In this document: piece after piece, positions 16,922 to 26,617 of the stretch
Numbering within the stretch: the stretch's first letter is position 1
Layout: each line of letters begins with the position of its first letter
NCBI GenBank assembly: GCA_963779515.1
Contig: CAVZYN010000018.1
Location: 434,001 to 498,000 of the forward strand
DNA length: 64,000 nt
Origin: CAVZYN01 sp963779515
Lineage (GTDB): Bacteria; Pseudomonadota; Alphaproteobacteria; Rhizobiales; Hyphomicrobiaceae
Direction of reading: 5' to 3'
The notes under the pieces: model-generated
The model's input: only the letters and a program-made list of their open reading frames with translations
What the model was told of the DNA's origin: nothing
The model's database searches: none
Translations under genes and position numbers: made by a program

Positions 16922-17641
16922 TCACGGGCAGCCCATCGCATCGGCGAGGGCGGTGAAGGAGGGCGCGACAACGGTCCATGCCCCATCGGGCTTGAAGTCT
17001 TTTGTCTGGTGCGGGCCATATTCGGCTGGGCGCGGAATGAAAGCGGTGGCGAGGCCAGCGTCTGCCGCAGCGGCAAGATCGTCGTTGTGCGCCGCTACCA
17101 GCATCACCTCGCCGGGCGCAAGATTGAGCAGTTCGGCTGTGCGCGTATAGGCCTGCCGCAGCGGCTTATAGGCCCGCGCGGTTTCGGCGCCGAGAATGAC
17201 ATCCCAAGGCAGGCCCGCATTTTTTCCGAGCCGCGTCAGCAATCCGACGTTACCGTTCGAGAGCGTGCCGATGATGTGACGTGATTTGAGGCGTGTCAGG
17301 CCTTCGACAACGTCCGGCCAAGGTTTCAGGCGATGCCAGACGTGCGTGAGAAACACGCGATCGGACTCGGAAAGCTGCGTCAGGCCGTGGGTCTTGAGGA
17401 GCGTCTCGAGGCTTTCGCGGTGCAGTACGTCGAGGATCGTCCATGGACGGCGGCCAGAGCGGACCTCTTCCATGCTCGGTTGATAGAGGCCGCGCCAATC
17501 GTCCGTCATCCGCACCCAGTCCGCCTTGAGGCCGCGCTTGGCGCCGAAAGCGGTGAGTTCAGCGATGATGCTGGACCGCCAATCGACAACGGTGCCGAAG
17601 ATGTCGAAGACCAAGGCTTTGACGTGGGGTGCGGCGCTCAT
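16922..17641 (-). CDS. Haloacid dehalogenase, type II (HAD superfamily)
   Basis: A 239-residue HAD hydrolase from the ATG at 17641 (GAGG just upstream). Motif I is VFDIFGTVVDWR, where Asp is the nucleophile; motif II is GTLSNGN; Lys of motif III is in ETARAYKP; and motif IV is MLVAAHNDDLAAA. This set is characteristic of type II (S)-2-haloacid dehalogenases, which release halide from haloalkanoic acids. Many relatives act on other substrates, so the chemical role is probable rather than proven. Longer upstream frames enter the tail-fibre gene and are not real. Confidence 0.85.
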   Translation of the reverse strand: MSAAPHVKALVFDIFGTVVDWRSSIIAELTAFGAKRGLKADWVRMTDDWRGLYQPSMEEVRSGRRPWTILDVLHRESLETLLKTHGLTQLSESDRVFLTHVWHRLKPWPDVVEGLTRLKSRHIIGTLSNGNVGLLTRLGKNAGLPWDVILGAETARAYKPLRQAYTRTAELLNLAPGEVMLVAAHNDDLAAAADAGLATAFIPRPAEYGPHQTKDFKPDGAWTVVAPSFTALADAMGCP

Positions 17642-17736
17642 TCTCTGCCTCGTAGCACGAACCGGAGGACCGGAACGTAGCAGACCAAAAGCGTGCGGCA
17701 ACCGGCAAGATGGGGCGAGTCGAACTGCTACAAGCA

Positions 17737-20700
17737 TCAATACTCCGTCTCCACATACATCCCAACCACGTCCACCCCGACCGCTAGCGCCGTCGCGCCG
17801 TTGTTGCGCCAGACCTGCGGCGACAGGAACGCGGTGTTGGCGGGCATATCCGTGGTGATCGACCCTTCCGCCGTGAACGCCGTCCCCAAGCGCTCGACCC
17901 GATAGAACACATTCGCCGCATTCGACGGGCAATAGAACGTCGCCTCGAACAGGTCCACGTTGCGCGTGTTGGCCGGAAAGTTGGCGCCGAGATCAATGAC
18001 CGTCGCGGCTCCCGTGCCGTCGTTGTGCATGATCCTGAGCGTCGTTTGCGCGTTGTCGCAGCCGATGCCGATGAAGTTCAGAAGCGTCGAGGGATTGGCG
18101 TTGGCGAACGCCCCTGATGTGGCTGACATCGCGATCAGCATGCGCGCGTCCGCGACAGCGGCGGCGTCCGAGATGCCGAAGCGGCACGAGAACAGGAACC
18201 CGCCGAGTTCCGCGGCGTTGCCGCGCCAGAACGTCAACGCGTTGTGGCGGACACCGGCAGTCGCGCCCGCCGTCGCGGCGGAGACATAGCCAAGACGGCG
18301 TGTCGAGGTGAAGAGATTGGTCGAGGCCGGGTTTCGCGCGGTCGCGGTGCCAGAGGCGGTTGATCCGAGGCCAAGCGTGGAGATGCCTGTCCCGGCGCCG
18401 TTCGGGGACAAGAGGCTTGCCTTCTGCCGCCACAGGCTTCCTTGCAGCGGCCAGCTCTCGCCGCTCGGTTCCGTCACATAGGGCAGCCGCTTGCCGCCAA
18501 GGTTGCGGCTCCAGAGTTTTAGGCCGGTCGTCGGCGTGGCAGGCGTGGCGGCCTGATCCTCCAGCGCCACGGCCTTCCTGAGGCTCACTTCCGCGCTGGT
18601 GCGGTTGATGATCCAGGCCTCGTTGAAGGCGCTGCCGTCCGCAGACACCTTGAGGTGGAAGTCATCGTCGCCCGTCAGGCCGAACTCGGCACGCCCCGAG
18701 AACGCGGTTTGGAAGAGGAAGCTCGCGTTGTCGCCGGCCGCGTTCTTGTTGATCTGCACCTGACGGCTGGCGCCGTTATGGTTGAAGAGCGTTTCGGCGG
18801 ACGTGAACGTGACCTTCTGCGAGGCGATCTCGTAGGTCATCCCCGCCATGCCGCCGAAAGCGCCAGCGTTGTTGAACTGGACCTGCAACGAGGCCCCACC
18901 AGGGGAGCCAACGCCTCCACCTGCATCGGCGTCGTTGATCCAGTTGGTGCCGTCGAATTTGAGGACTTGCCCACTGGTGGGTGTCGTGAGGACCACATCG
19001 CTCAAACCGTCGAGATTGCCGCCACCGCCGCCCGTGGCGTCCGTGTCATTGATCCAGTTGGTGCCGTTGAACTTGAGAACCTGCCCGTTGGTGGCCGTGG
19101 TAATCACCACATCGGCAAGGGCGTTGACGGACGCGGCACCAATTCGAGCGTCGGCGCGGGCGTCCGCCGCCGTGTTGAAGTCGGAGATTGTGGCTGCTGT
19201 CTGCGTGCCGGTGTGGTTTGCACGAGCCCGATCGCTGGCGTGGAAGTGCAGCGTCGTGTCGGCGCCGTCGTCCAGTGTGTTGAGATTGGCGGCCGTCATC
19301 GTCACGTCGGTGACGCCGGCAAGCGTATGGGTGTGCGCGGCCGTCGCGAACGCGGTACTGGCGGAAGTTGCCGCTGTCCCGAGGCCGAGCGTGGTCCGCG
19401 CCGTCGCGGCGTCGGCGTCGTCCAAAAGCGACAGACCGAAGGCTGTGGCTTGCGAGTCGTCGAGCTTGGCGTCCAGCGCCGCTTGCAGACCTGTAACAGT
19501 CGCAATCGCCTGTGCGCCTGTATGTGTCGCCCGATCTCGCAGCGCTGCATCGGTCGCGTTCGCCGTCGCGCCATCCGCGACGTTGATGAGTGTGCGCACC
19601 TGTGCCGCCGTGAGGTCTTCTGGATCGCCGGTCGCCGCCGTGACACGGCCCTTGATCGTCGCAGTCGGGACGTCGGCCATTTTGGTGTTGGTGACGGCGT
19701 TGGCTGCGATTGTTGTGGCCCCGTCGCCGACGCTGGTCACGTCGCCGGAGTGGTTGGGGTGGCTGTAGTTGTTGGCGCTGGCGGCAATGCCATCGAGCTT
19801 GGTCTTGTCGCTCGCCGACAGGAAGCCGGAGACAGCCGTGGTCGCGGCCGGATGCAGCGTGCCGCCGCCGCGCGCGCCGTGCGCGGTGTCGTCGAAGCGG
19901 GCGGCGGGCAGGATACCGGACGAGAGGTCGTCGGCGCTGCCCGATGTCGCGATGGGCGCCGCTGCCGAGTCGAGCAGGTATTGGGCATGCGGGTCGGCGG
20001 CACCCGTATGTGCGACGATCGCGGCGGTCGCGGCCGTGACACCAGCGCCGATAGCGTCGTAGCGGGCGTCACCGCGCGCGTCGGTGTGGTATTGCGGATG
20101 ATCGTCGTCCGCCAAACCCGTCAGATCGCCGTGGTCGCTGACGCCACCGCCACCGCCGGGAGGCGTGACCCAGGCGCCGTCCTCGCGGAGATACTTCGTG
20201 GTTCCCGCAGTGGTCCCCGGATCAGGCACAAGCCCCTTCTTGGAGCCCGCGCCTGACGGTGAGAATGCTTCGAGGAGCGCGGTCGCCTGTGCGCTGGTGA
20301 GATCTTCAGGCGCACCCGCGCCCGCCGTCGTGCGGCCTTTGAGGCGCGCGGTCGGCATGTCGGCCAAGGTGGCGTTGACGATGGATTTGGGCGTCAGCGT
20401 CACGAGGCCGGTGGTCTTGTTGATCAGGATCGCCTCGGTGAAGGCGGCACCATCCGGCGAGACCTTGAAGTGGAAATCGTCGTCGCCCGTGGTGCCGATC
20501 TCGGCGCGGGCGGAGAAGTTGGTTTGGAACAGGAACGAGGCGGTGTCGGCGGCGGCGTTCTTGTTGACCTTGACCTGATGCCCCGCGCCCGCGTGATTGA
20601 GCAGGATCGCGGCCGACGAGACGGCGAGGCGGTTGGTCGTGTCCGCCGTCGCGTTGATGCCGACCAAGGCAGGGGCAATCGGCAGGTAGGCCGCGTCGGC

Positions 20701-21129
20701 TTCGGCGTGCGTCACATATTGAGGGTGGTCGTCATCGCCAAGGCCGGTCAGCAAGCCGTGGTCCGTGACGCCACCACCGCCACTCCCGCCGGCTGCGGTG
20801 ATCCATGCGGTGCCATCGTGGGCGACGAGCACGTCTTCGTCGGCGATCCAGGCGAGCCAACCCTCGCGTGGCGCATAGAAAATCCAGGTGTTGTCTTGGA
20901 ACGCGGCGATCTGGCCGGCGTGTCCCGACCACGCACCCGTTGGGCTTGCGGCGATGATGTAACGGGCGCCATCGGCGGGCGTGGCGGGCGGGACCGCAAG
21001 ATCACGATCCAGCACCGCGATCTGCACGATGGCGTCGAGTGCGCGCAGCGCCTCATTGTGCGTCACATGCTTCTGGGCTTGAGCGGCGATGAGGTAGGGA
21101 AGGTTGAGGTTTGGAGTCTGGTCGCTCAT
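17737..21129 (-). CDS. DUF2793 protein, phage/GTA tail-fibre-like
   Basis: A 1130-residue protein starting at the ATG at 21129. The N-terminal DUF2793 domain is seen in NLNLPYLIAAQAQKHVTHNE and the TWIFYAPREGWLAWI region. A long repetitive shaft follows: twice a DHG(L/D)LTGL-DDDHPQY motif, then Ala/Thr-rich coiled repeats, and two copies of a roughly 70-residue module (NKNAAADTASFLFQTNFSAR and NKNAAGDNASFLFQTAFSGR). The C-terminus is a globular beta domain (LWSRNLGGKRLPYV onward). Such proteins are receptor-binding fibres of phages or gene-transfer agents. No capsid, tail or integrase gene is nearby, so this is an orphan. Confidence 0.8.
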   Translation of the reverse strand: MSDQTPNLNLPYLIAAQAQKHVTHNEALRALDAIVQIAVLDRDLAVPPATPADGARYIIAASPTGAWSGHAGQIAAFQDNTWIFYAPREGWLAWIADEDVLVAHDGTAWITAAGGSGGGGVTDHGLLTGLGDDDHPQYVTHAEADAAYLPIAPALVGINATADTTNRLAVSSAAILLNHAGAGHQVKVNKNAAADTASFLFQTNFSARAEIGTTGDDDFHFKVSPDGAAFTEAILINKTTGLVTLTPKSIVNATLADMPTARLKGRTTAGAGAPEDLTSAQATALLEAFSPSGAGSKKGLVPDPGTTAGTTKYLREDGAWVTPPGGGGGVSDHGDLTGLADDDHPQYHTDARGDARYDAIGAGVTAATAAIVAHTGAADPHAQYLLDSAAAPIATSGSADDLSSGILPAARFDDTAHGARGGGTLHPAATTAVSGFLSASDKTKLDGIAASANNYSHPNHSGDVTSVGDGATTIAANAVTNTKMADVPTATIKGRVTAATGDPEDLTAAQVRTLINVADGATANATDAALRDRATHTGAQAIATVTGLQAALDAKLDDSQATAFGLSLLDDADAATARTTLGLGTAATSASTAFATAAHTHTLAGVTDVTMTAANLNTLDDGADTTLHFHASDRARANHTGTQTAATISDFNTAADARADARIGAASVNALADVVITTATNGQVLKFNGTNWINDTDATGGGGGNLDGLSDVVLTTPTSGQVLKFDGTNWINDADAGGGVGSPGGASLQVQFNNAGAFGGMAGMTYEIASQKVTFTSAETLFNHNGASRQVQINKNAAGDNASFLFQTAFSGRAEFGLTGDDDFHLKVSADGSAFNEAWIINRTSAEVSLRKAVALEDQAATPATPTTGLKLWSRNLGGKRLPYVTEPSGESWPLQGSLWRQKASLLSPNGAGTGISTLGLGSTASGTATARNPASTNLFTSTRRLGYVSAATAGATAGVRHNALTFWRGNAAELGGFLFSCRFGISDAAAVADARMLIAMSATSGAFANANPSTLLNFIGIGCDNAQTTLRIMHNDGTGAATVIDLGANFPANTRNVDLFEATFYCPSNAANVFYRVERLGTAFTAEGSITTDMPANTAFLSPQVWRNNGATALAVGVDVVGMYVETEY

Positions 21130-21252
21130 GGGGCGGTGGGGCTCGGCAAAATCAGTTGCGGGACCACGCATTGTCTGCGGGCCCGGCCGAGCGGGGATAA
21201 GTTTGCGCGAGAGTCGATCGGGACTGGTTAAAACAAGCAGCGGCGTGCGCGC

Positions 21253-21918
21253 TTACCGGAACGTCCCGTCCCAGTCTTTCGGGTTGGCATTGGCGATTTT
21301 GCCGTCGGGTCCAACTTCGGGGCGATTGATCGAGAAAATCGTATCTGGACGCACCACGCTGTAATCCATGTAGCCGAGCCGCGCGATCGGCTGCATTGCG
21401 GCGGTGTCGACGCGGCCGTCCTTGATGAACCGCTCGTCGATGTAAATGCCGACCACGAGCCCGATGATCAATGTGTAGCTTTGGTCGTATTTACCAGCTC
21501 CCGGCAGATCAAGCGTTTGGAACAGCCTGCATTCGAAGGCGGCCGGACTTTCCTTGACGCGCGGCGGCGCGACGAAGTGCGATTTGGTAGCCGTCAGCCC
21601 TGCGAGCGGAAATTCGTCGACGCCGTGCGGCACCGCCGCCGACGTCATGTTCATATGATCGCGCAGCTCATAGGTCGCCATTGAGCAGACGAACTCACCG
21701 TTGTCACGGATGTTTCGCAGCGTGTCTTTGACACCCGCCGAACCGATCACGACATAGTGCGGCTTTTCCGCGACGCCATTGAAGAAGCTGTAGGGCGCGA
21801 GATTGCAGATGCCGTCCTTCGAGATGGTCGAGATCCAGCCGACGGGGCGCGGCACGGCGAGCGCCTTGAATGGATCGTACGGCAGGCCATGCTTGTTTTC
21901 GAGGGTGTCGTAGAACAT
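21253..21918 (-). CDS. Flavin reductase family protein (FMN-binding split barrel)
   Basis: A 221-residue protein from the ATG at 21918. The flavin-reductase-like fold shows in VPRPVGWISTISKDGICNLA, APYSFFNGVAEKPHYVVIGS and KDTLRNIRDNGEFVCSMA. Family members reduce FMN with NAD(P)H and pass it to a monooxygenase or reduce other acceptors. It lies 25 bases downstream of a nitroreductase on the same strand, so the two flavin enzymes are probably co-transcribed. Partner and substrate are unknown. Confidence 0.85.
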   Translation of the reverse strand: MFYDTLENKHGLPYDPFKALAVPRPVGWISTISKDGICNLAPYSFFNGVAEKPHYVVIGSAGVKDTLRNIRDNGEFVCSMATYELRDHMNMTSAAVPHGVDEFPLAGLTATKSHFVAPPRVKESPAAFECRLFQTLDLPGAGKYDQSYTLIIGLVVGIYIDERFIKDGRVDTAAMQPIARLGYMDYSVVRPDTIFSINRPEVGPDGKIANANPKDWDGTFR

Positions 21919-21943
21919 AAAAAATCCCTGATCGAGATAGTTT

Positions 21944-22519
21944 TCAGTTGGGCCAGCGCGAGACGATCGAGGTGAGCGCAGGCCGGTCGCGATCGGTTTG
22001 GCGCTCTTTCGGCGTGCCGATGTAGATGAAGCCTGCGATGCGCTCATTGTCGGCAAGCTTCAGCGCCGCGCGCACCCGCGGGCTATAACTGTACCACTCC
22101 GTGATCCAGCAGGTGCCGAACCCGTGCGCATTGGCGGCGAGGCAGAGGTTGAAGCAGGCGGCGCCCGCCGACAGCACCTGCTCCCACTCCGGCGCGCCCG
22201 CCGACGGCACCACGCGCGAAATCGCGGCAATGACCAGCGGTGACCGTGTGAGACGATTGCGCTCGAGTTCGAGTCGCGTCGCGGACGGCGGCTCTTTCTC
22301 CTCCTCCTGGCAAGCCTCGGCCAGCACCTCGCCGAACGCAGCGCGCGCTTGGCCTTCGAACACGATGAAGCGCCACGGCGTGAGCTTCTTGTGATCGGGA
22401 ACGCGGGCAGCCGCTGTCAAGATTTGCTCGAGCGCGGCGGGCGATGGGCCGGGCTCGGACAGCAGTGCGGCCTTGACGGATCGCCGTGTCAGGAGAAAGT
22501 CGAGGATATCGTTGGCCAT
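21944..22519 (-). CDS. Nitroreductase family protein (YdjA-like)
   Basis: A 191-residue FMN-dependent nitroreductase of the short YdjA type, from the ATG at 22519 (MANDILDFLLTRRSVKA). FMN-binding segments are TRRSVKA, ARVPDHKKLTPWRFIVF, and AGAACFNLCLAANAHGFGT followed by WITEW. These enzymes reduce nitro groups or quinones with NAD(P)H. Longer upstream readings extend antisense into the VWA gene and are not real. It is first in a two-gene unit with the flavin reductase. Confidence 0.87.
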   Translation of the reverse strand: MANDILDFLLTRRSVKAALLSEPGPSPAALEQILTAAARVPDHKKLTPWRFIVFEGQARAAFGEVLAEACQEEEKEPPSATRLELERNRLTRSPLVIAAISRVVPSAGAPEWEQVLSAGAACFNLCLAANAHGFGTCWITEWYSYSPRVRAALKLADNERIAGFIYIGTPKERQTDRDRPALTSIVSRWPN

Positions 22520-22615
22520 GCGCCATCTCGCGCTAGATGTGGGATCATGGCTCTCGCTATACCAACCGCATTCCGGGTACAATGGGGCATCAGGATCTTG
22601 AGGGTGTTCGGCACC

Positions 22616-24691
22616 ATGGCGATGCTGGGGCGACATACGGTGATCGGATGTTTTGCGCTGGGGCTGGTGGCCTGGGCGGCGAACGCGCAGGCGCAATCGC
22701 CCGTACCGGGAGCCGCGGCCAAGCCGGTGCCGGCGACCGTGACGATCCTGTTCGACGGCTCCGGCTCCATGTGGGGCAAGCTCGATAACGAACGGCAGTC
22801 GAAGCTCGCGCTGGCGCGCGACGCGATCCGCAATATCCTGCCAGCGCTGCATCAAGAGACGCGCGTCGGTCTCGCCTCTTATGGCCATCGCCGGCCTGCC
22901 GATTGCAGTGACGTCCAGGTCATTCAAGCGCCGGAAAAGCTCGATGCCGAGCGCATCAACGGGCCGCTTGAAAAGCTCAATCCCAAGGGTAAAGGCCCCG
23001 TCGCCGCCGGGCTCAAGGAGGCGGCAAAATCGCTGGCAGGCATCACCGGAGCGCGCAGTATCGTGCTCATCCATGACGATGTCGACAATTGCCAGCAGGA
23101 TGTCTGCGCGGCCGCGACCGAGATCGCACAGCAGCAGCCGGGCGTGCAGATCCACGTCATCTCCATGGGGCTTCGCAAGGAAGACGCCGCCCGCATGATG
23201 TGCGTCGCCAATGCCACCAAGGGCCGCTTCGTTGACGCCCAGAATGCCGGGCAAATCGCGAGCGGAATCGAGGATGCGCTGAAGTTTGCGGCACTCGAGC
23301 TTGCGCCGGCACCTGCGGCAGCCGTCGCAACCGCGGCCACGGCCCCTGCGATCGCGGCGCCCGCGCCCCAACCGGCCATCCGTCCAGCCGCCGCAACACC
23401 GGCAGCGGCGGTCCAGGTGCCAGTCGCGGCGCCGGTCGGCCCGGCACTGCGATTGCGTGCAGTCTTGGCCGCCAACGCGCCGCCGCTCGCGCATCCCATC
23501 AGATGGACTGTGAAGCGGCTCGACCCAGCTGCCGCCGCAAAGGGCGCAACGGAATTGCCGCCGCCGCCGGTTTATTCCGGCAACGTCAGCACGGCGACCG
23601 TGCCGGCGCCAGCCGGTACCTTTGAGGTCGAGGCGCGCGATGGCATCAGCCGGCAAACCAAAACCGTGACCCTCGCCGACAAAGCGGTGCTCGATGTCGA
23701 ACTGGTCTTCAACGCCGGCGTCGTGCGACCAAGGGCGGTCGCGCAGAAGGGCGGAAAAGAAATCGATGGCGCGACCTTCACGATCCGCGAGGCGGGCGCG
23801 CAAGACAACGCCGCTGGAAAAGTGCTGGCGACTTTGAGCGGAACTGAGTCCTTCGCGACACTCCCCGTTGGCACGTACATGATGCGCGCGGAAAAAGGAC
23901 CCGTACGCAGTGAGCGCGCCGTGCAAGTTCCCGCCGGCAGCGACGGCCCTATCGAGTTCGTTCTGGCCAGTGCGCAGCTGAGCGTTGGAATCAACGGCGC
24001 CGACAGCAATCTGGCGCCCCTGTTCATCGTCTTTGAGGACGATCCAGATGCGCCGCGCGGCCGCAAGGAAGTGGCGCGTTCAGCCTCCAGAACAGCTGAC
24101 TTTGTGTTGCCCGCCGGGACCTATGCGGTCGTCGCGCGCGTTGGTTCGGTCGAGGCACGCGAGCGCGTGACCTTGGCGCCGGGGGATGTTCAGAAGCGTC
24201 AAATCGCGTTGCAGCCGGCGCGCGTGCTCCTCTCGTCGCGCTTTACCGGCACCAGCCAGCCGATTGCCGACAATGTGTCCTACAGGATCGAGAAGATCGA
24301 CACCGTGCCGCCCGAAATCACGCACGTATCGAATGCGCTGGCGACCGTTGATCTGGCGGCGGGAATTTATCGCGTCGAGAGTCGCGTGGGTCTGTTGAAT
24401 GCCCGCGCGTCCCGCGATGTGACGGTGGCGGCAGGGCGGGCGACAGACCTCGTCTTCGACCATGACGCAGGCGCGCTGAACCTGCGCTTGGCGCCCGCCA
24501 TTGCCGGCGATGTGCACTGGGACGTGCGCGACAATGATGGCCGGATCGTGTGGATTTCCGGCCAGCCCGCGCCGAAGCTCGTGCTGCAAGCAGGCCGCTA
24601 TCAGATCCGCGGTGAAACCCGCGACAAGCGCTTCCTGCGAGATGTCGAGGTGAAGAGCGGCGCAACCCAGACGCTCGAATTCAAGGATTGA
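22616..24691 (+). CDS. Secreted von Willebrand factor A domain protein
   Basis: A 691-residue protein with a signal peptide (LGRHTVIGCFALGLVAWAANAQAQ) and an N-terminal VWA domain. The MIDAS motif is LFDGSGSMWG, followed by RVGLASYGHR and VLIHDDVDNC. The middle is an Ala/Pro-rich linker (AAPAPQPAIRPAAATPAAAV), then repeated beta-sandwich modules with PAGTYAVVARVGS, LPVGTYMMRAEKGP and LAAGIYRVESRVG motifs, which look like PEGA/carboxypeptidase-like repeats. Starts at 22547 or 22622 are alternatives; none has a strong ribosome site. Likely a periplasmic or surface protein; role unknown. Confidence 0.78.
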   Translation: MAMLGRHTVIGCFALGLVAWAANAQAQSPVPGAAAKPVPATVTILFDGSGSMWGKLDNERQSKLALARDAIRNILPALHQETRVGLASYGHRRPADCSDVQVIQAPEKLDAERINGPLEKLNPKGKGPVAAGLKEAAKSLAGITGARSIVLIHDDVDNCQQDVCAAATEIAQQQPGVQIHVISMGLRKEDAARMMCVANATKGRFVDAQNAGQIASGIEDALKFAALELAPAPAAAVATAATAPAIAAPAPQPAIRPAAATPAAAVQVPVAAPVGPALRLRAVLAANAPPLAHPIRWTVKRLDPAAAAKGATELPPPPVYSGNVSTATVPAPAGTFEVEARDGISRQTKTVTLADKAVLDVELVFNAGVVRPRAVAQKGGKEIDGATFTIREAGAQDNAAGKVLATLSGTESFATLPVGTYMMRAEKGPVRSERAVQVPAGSDGPIEFVLASAQLSVGINGADSNLAPLFIVFEDDPDAPRGRKEVARSASRTADFVLPAGTYAVVARVGSVEARERVTLAPGDVQKRQIALQPARVLLSSRFTGTSQPIADNVSYRIEKIDTVPPEITHVSNALATVDLAAGIYRVESRVGLLNARASRDVTVAAGRATDLVFDHDAGALNLRLAPAIAGDVHWDVRDNDGRIVWISGQPAPKLVLQAGRYQIRGETRDKRFLRDVEVKSGATQTLEFKD

Positions 24692-24710
24692 GGGCGCAGG
24701 CTGCGCCCTC
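24690..24710. terminator. Hairpin between convergent genes
   Basis: GAGGGCGCA and TGCGCCCTC form a 9-bp stem with a 3-base loop, starting at the stop codon of the VWA gene and facing the end of the GGDEF/EAL gene. There is no T-run, so termination is plausible but not sure. Confidence 0.5.
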
Positions 24711-24724
24711 TCATGAGGCCGGCG

Positions 24725-26509
24725 TCACTTGCCGAGCACGCGAGCAAGATCCTCGCCCATCAACGGCTCGCCGCAATAGAAGCCCTGCATGTACTCGATG
24801 CCGAGTTCCTTCAGGATTTCTATGGCCTCCTCGTTGGTCACCCACTCGGCCACAACCTCGAGGCCGAACGTGACGGCAAGGTCGCGCAGCGTGCGGATGA
24901 AGACGACGTCGTGGCTGTCGCGCGTCAGGTTCTTGATGAAAGCGCCATCGATCTTGACCATGTCGATGTCGAGCAGCTTCAAGTTCTTGAAGGACGTATA
25001 ACCGGCGCCGAAGTCATCGATCGCGACGCGGCAACCGAGTTCTTTCAGCGTATCGACGAACGCGACCGTTTGGTCGATATCGTTGATCGCAGCAGTTTCG
25101 GTAATCTCGATCGTCAGGCGCTCGGTGATCTGCCGCCGTCCGCCCGTCAGGCGATGCAGCGCGACAAGCCAATCATGGTTGCCCGGCGTCAGGCCCGACA
25201 CATTCAGAGTCAAATGAACGGTCGGGTACCGTTTCAAGAGGTCGACACAGAGTTCGAGCGTCCTGCGGTCGATCAGCCGCGAAAGTCCGAGCTGTTCGGC
25301 AACTTGAATGAATTCCCCGGCGGAACCGATGCTGCCATCGGCTTTTTCCATACGTAGCAGGCACTCATAGTGCTTGGTCCGGCGCGTCGTGGTCGAAACG
25401 ATTGGCTGCAGGGCGAGCACCATGCGGTTCTCGTCGAGAGCGGCGATCACCTCGTCGGCGATGTTGATGTTGCGGCGCCGGAGCGATTTATGATTGGGCG
25501 AGGGCTCATAGTTCATGAAGCAATCGAAACGGCGCTGCTTGGCGCGATCGAGCGCTTGCAAGGCGTGGCTAAGAGCCTGTTGCGATATCGTCGCCTGGTC
25601 CGGAATCAGGACGCCGCCGATCGAAATCGTTGCTGAAAGCTGGGTCGCCGACGTTTTGACGGTCGCCTCTCGCACAGCTTTCATGAACCGCTCCGCCGCG
25701 ATCCGCATGGCACCCGGACCACAGTCGGCGAGAATGATACCGAATTTGTTGGACGAGTAGCGCCCGATCGTATCTCCGCCGCGCAGCTTGGCTTTGATGG
25801 TGCGCGCGGTCGCCGCGATCACTTCATCGCCGATATCGAATCCAAACGTCTCGTTGATGAGCGCCAGGTTGTTCACCGACACCATCAGAAAGCCGCACGG
25901 CTGCTTCGTCTGCACGGCGCGCGCGACCATGGTGTCGAGCGCTTCCGTCAGGCGGATGCGGTTGAGCTGTCCCGTGAGTTCATCGTGGTCCGACCGGTAG
26001 AGAAGCCGTTGTTCTTCCCAATACCGTTCGTTGATGACGCGAATGACGCCGCGCGCGCGGGCGGGTTTGCCGTCTTCGCCCGGCCACCAGCGTCCGTGAT
26101 CTTCGAGCCAGAGCGCGGCTTCGCTGCGCCGTCCACCCGGCTGGAACCGGTACTGCAAGCGGTAGGGAACGCCCGACTTAGTGCCGGCAACGACCGAGCC
26201 AGCGATGGCTTCATGGCGGCGTGCTGCGTGCTCCGGCGTGATCAGGAATTGGAACGAACTGCCCATGCCGATATCGCCGATCCGGCGCACGTCGAGCACC
26301 TTGACCGCGTTGGTTTCCCAATCGATTTTGTCGGTCTTTATGTCCCAGATGTAGGCGGTCTCTTCGACGGCCGACAGGATGCCGACGAGATCGAATGTAT
26401 CGCCTTCAAGAGGAAGCCCGTCGGCTTCGCTCGCGCTGCCTGTGTCTTCAGGCGGCGGAATCTTTTGCGCAGCACTACCGTCGAAAAACGCCGACACGAA
26501 TGGCCCCAT
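24725..26509 (-). CDS. GGDEF/EAL domain protein with PAS-like sensor
   Basis: About 594 residues from the ATG at 26509 (a TTG at 26533 is possible). An N-terminal PAS-like domain (YIWDIKTDKIDWETNAVKVL) precedes a GGDEF domain whose signature is degraded to SSNKF in GRYSSNKFGIIL, so it should not make cyclic-di-GMP. The EAL domain keeps most catalytic motifs: ECLLR (Cys for Ala of EAL), NVSG, TIEITE, AIDDFGAGY, KIDGAFI and MQGFYCG; the usual GVE loop is WVT. It is probably a phosphodiesterase or a regulatory form. No membrane segment is seen. Confidence 0.87.
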   Translation of the reverse strand: MGPFVSAFFDGSAAQKIPPPEDTGSASEADGLPLEGDTFDLVGILSAVEETAYIWDIKTDKIDWETNAVKVLDVRRIGDIGMGSSFQFLITPEHAARRHEAIAGSVVAGTKSGVPYRLQYRFQPGGRRSEAALWLEDHGRWWPGEDGKPARARGVIRVINERYWEEQRLLYRSDHDELTGQLNRIRLTEALDTMVARAVQTKQPCGFLMVSVNNLALINETFGFDIGDEVIAATARTIKAKLRGGDTIGRYSSNKFGIILADCGPGAMRIAAERFMKAVREATVKTSATQLSATISIGGVLIPDQATISQQALSHALQALDRAKQRRFDCFMNYEPSPNHKSLRRRNINIADEVIAALDENRMVLALQPIVSTTTRRTKHYECLLRMEKADGSIGSAGEFIQVAEQLGLSRLIDRRTLELCVDLLKRYPTVHLTLNVSGLTPGNHDWLVALHRLTGGRRQITERLTIEITETAAINDIDQTVAFVDTLKELGCRVAIDDFGAGYTSFKNLKLLDIDMVKIDGAFIKNLTRDSHDVVFIRTLRDLAVTFGLEVVAEWVTNEEAIEILKELGIEYMQGFYCGEPLMGEDLARVLGK

Positions 26510-26617
26510 CCAAGAAAACGCCGAGGCCGGCAATGACGCCGTACCAAGAGCACCCCGAGTTTTGAACCTAGCTGCAAATGCCTAACAATATTTAAAGGTT
26601 GCCGGGAAGTTGCCGGC

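Noticed and set aside
18655..20256. 533-codon open frame antisense to the tail-fibre gene
   Set aside because: Repetitive Gly/Arg/Val-rich translation that follows the repeats of the opposite strand.
21944..23926. 660-codon extension of the nitroreductase gene
   Set aside because: The extra N-terminal part is antisense to the VWA gene; the real start with a family-typical N-terminus is at 22519.
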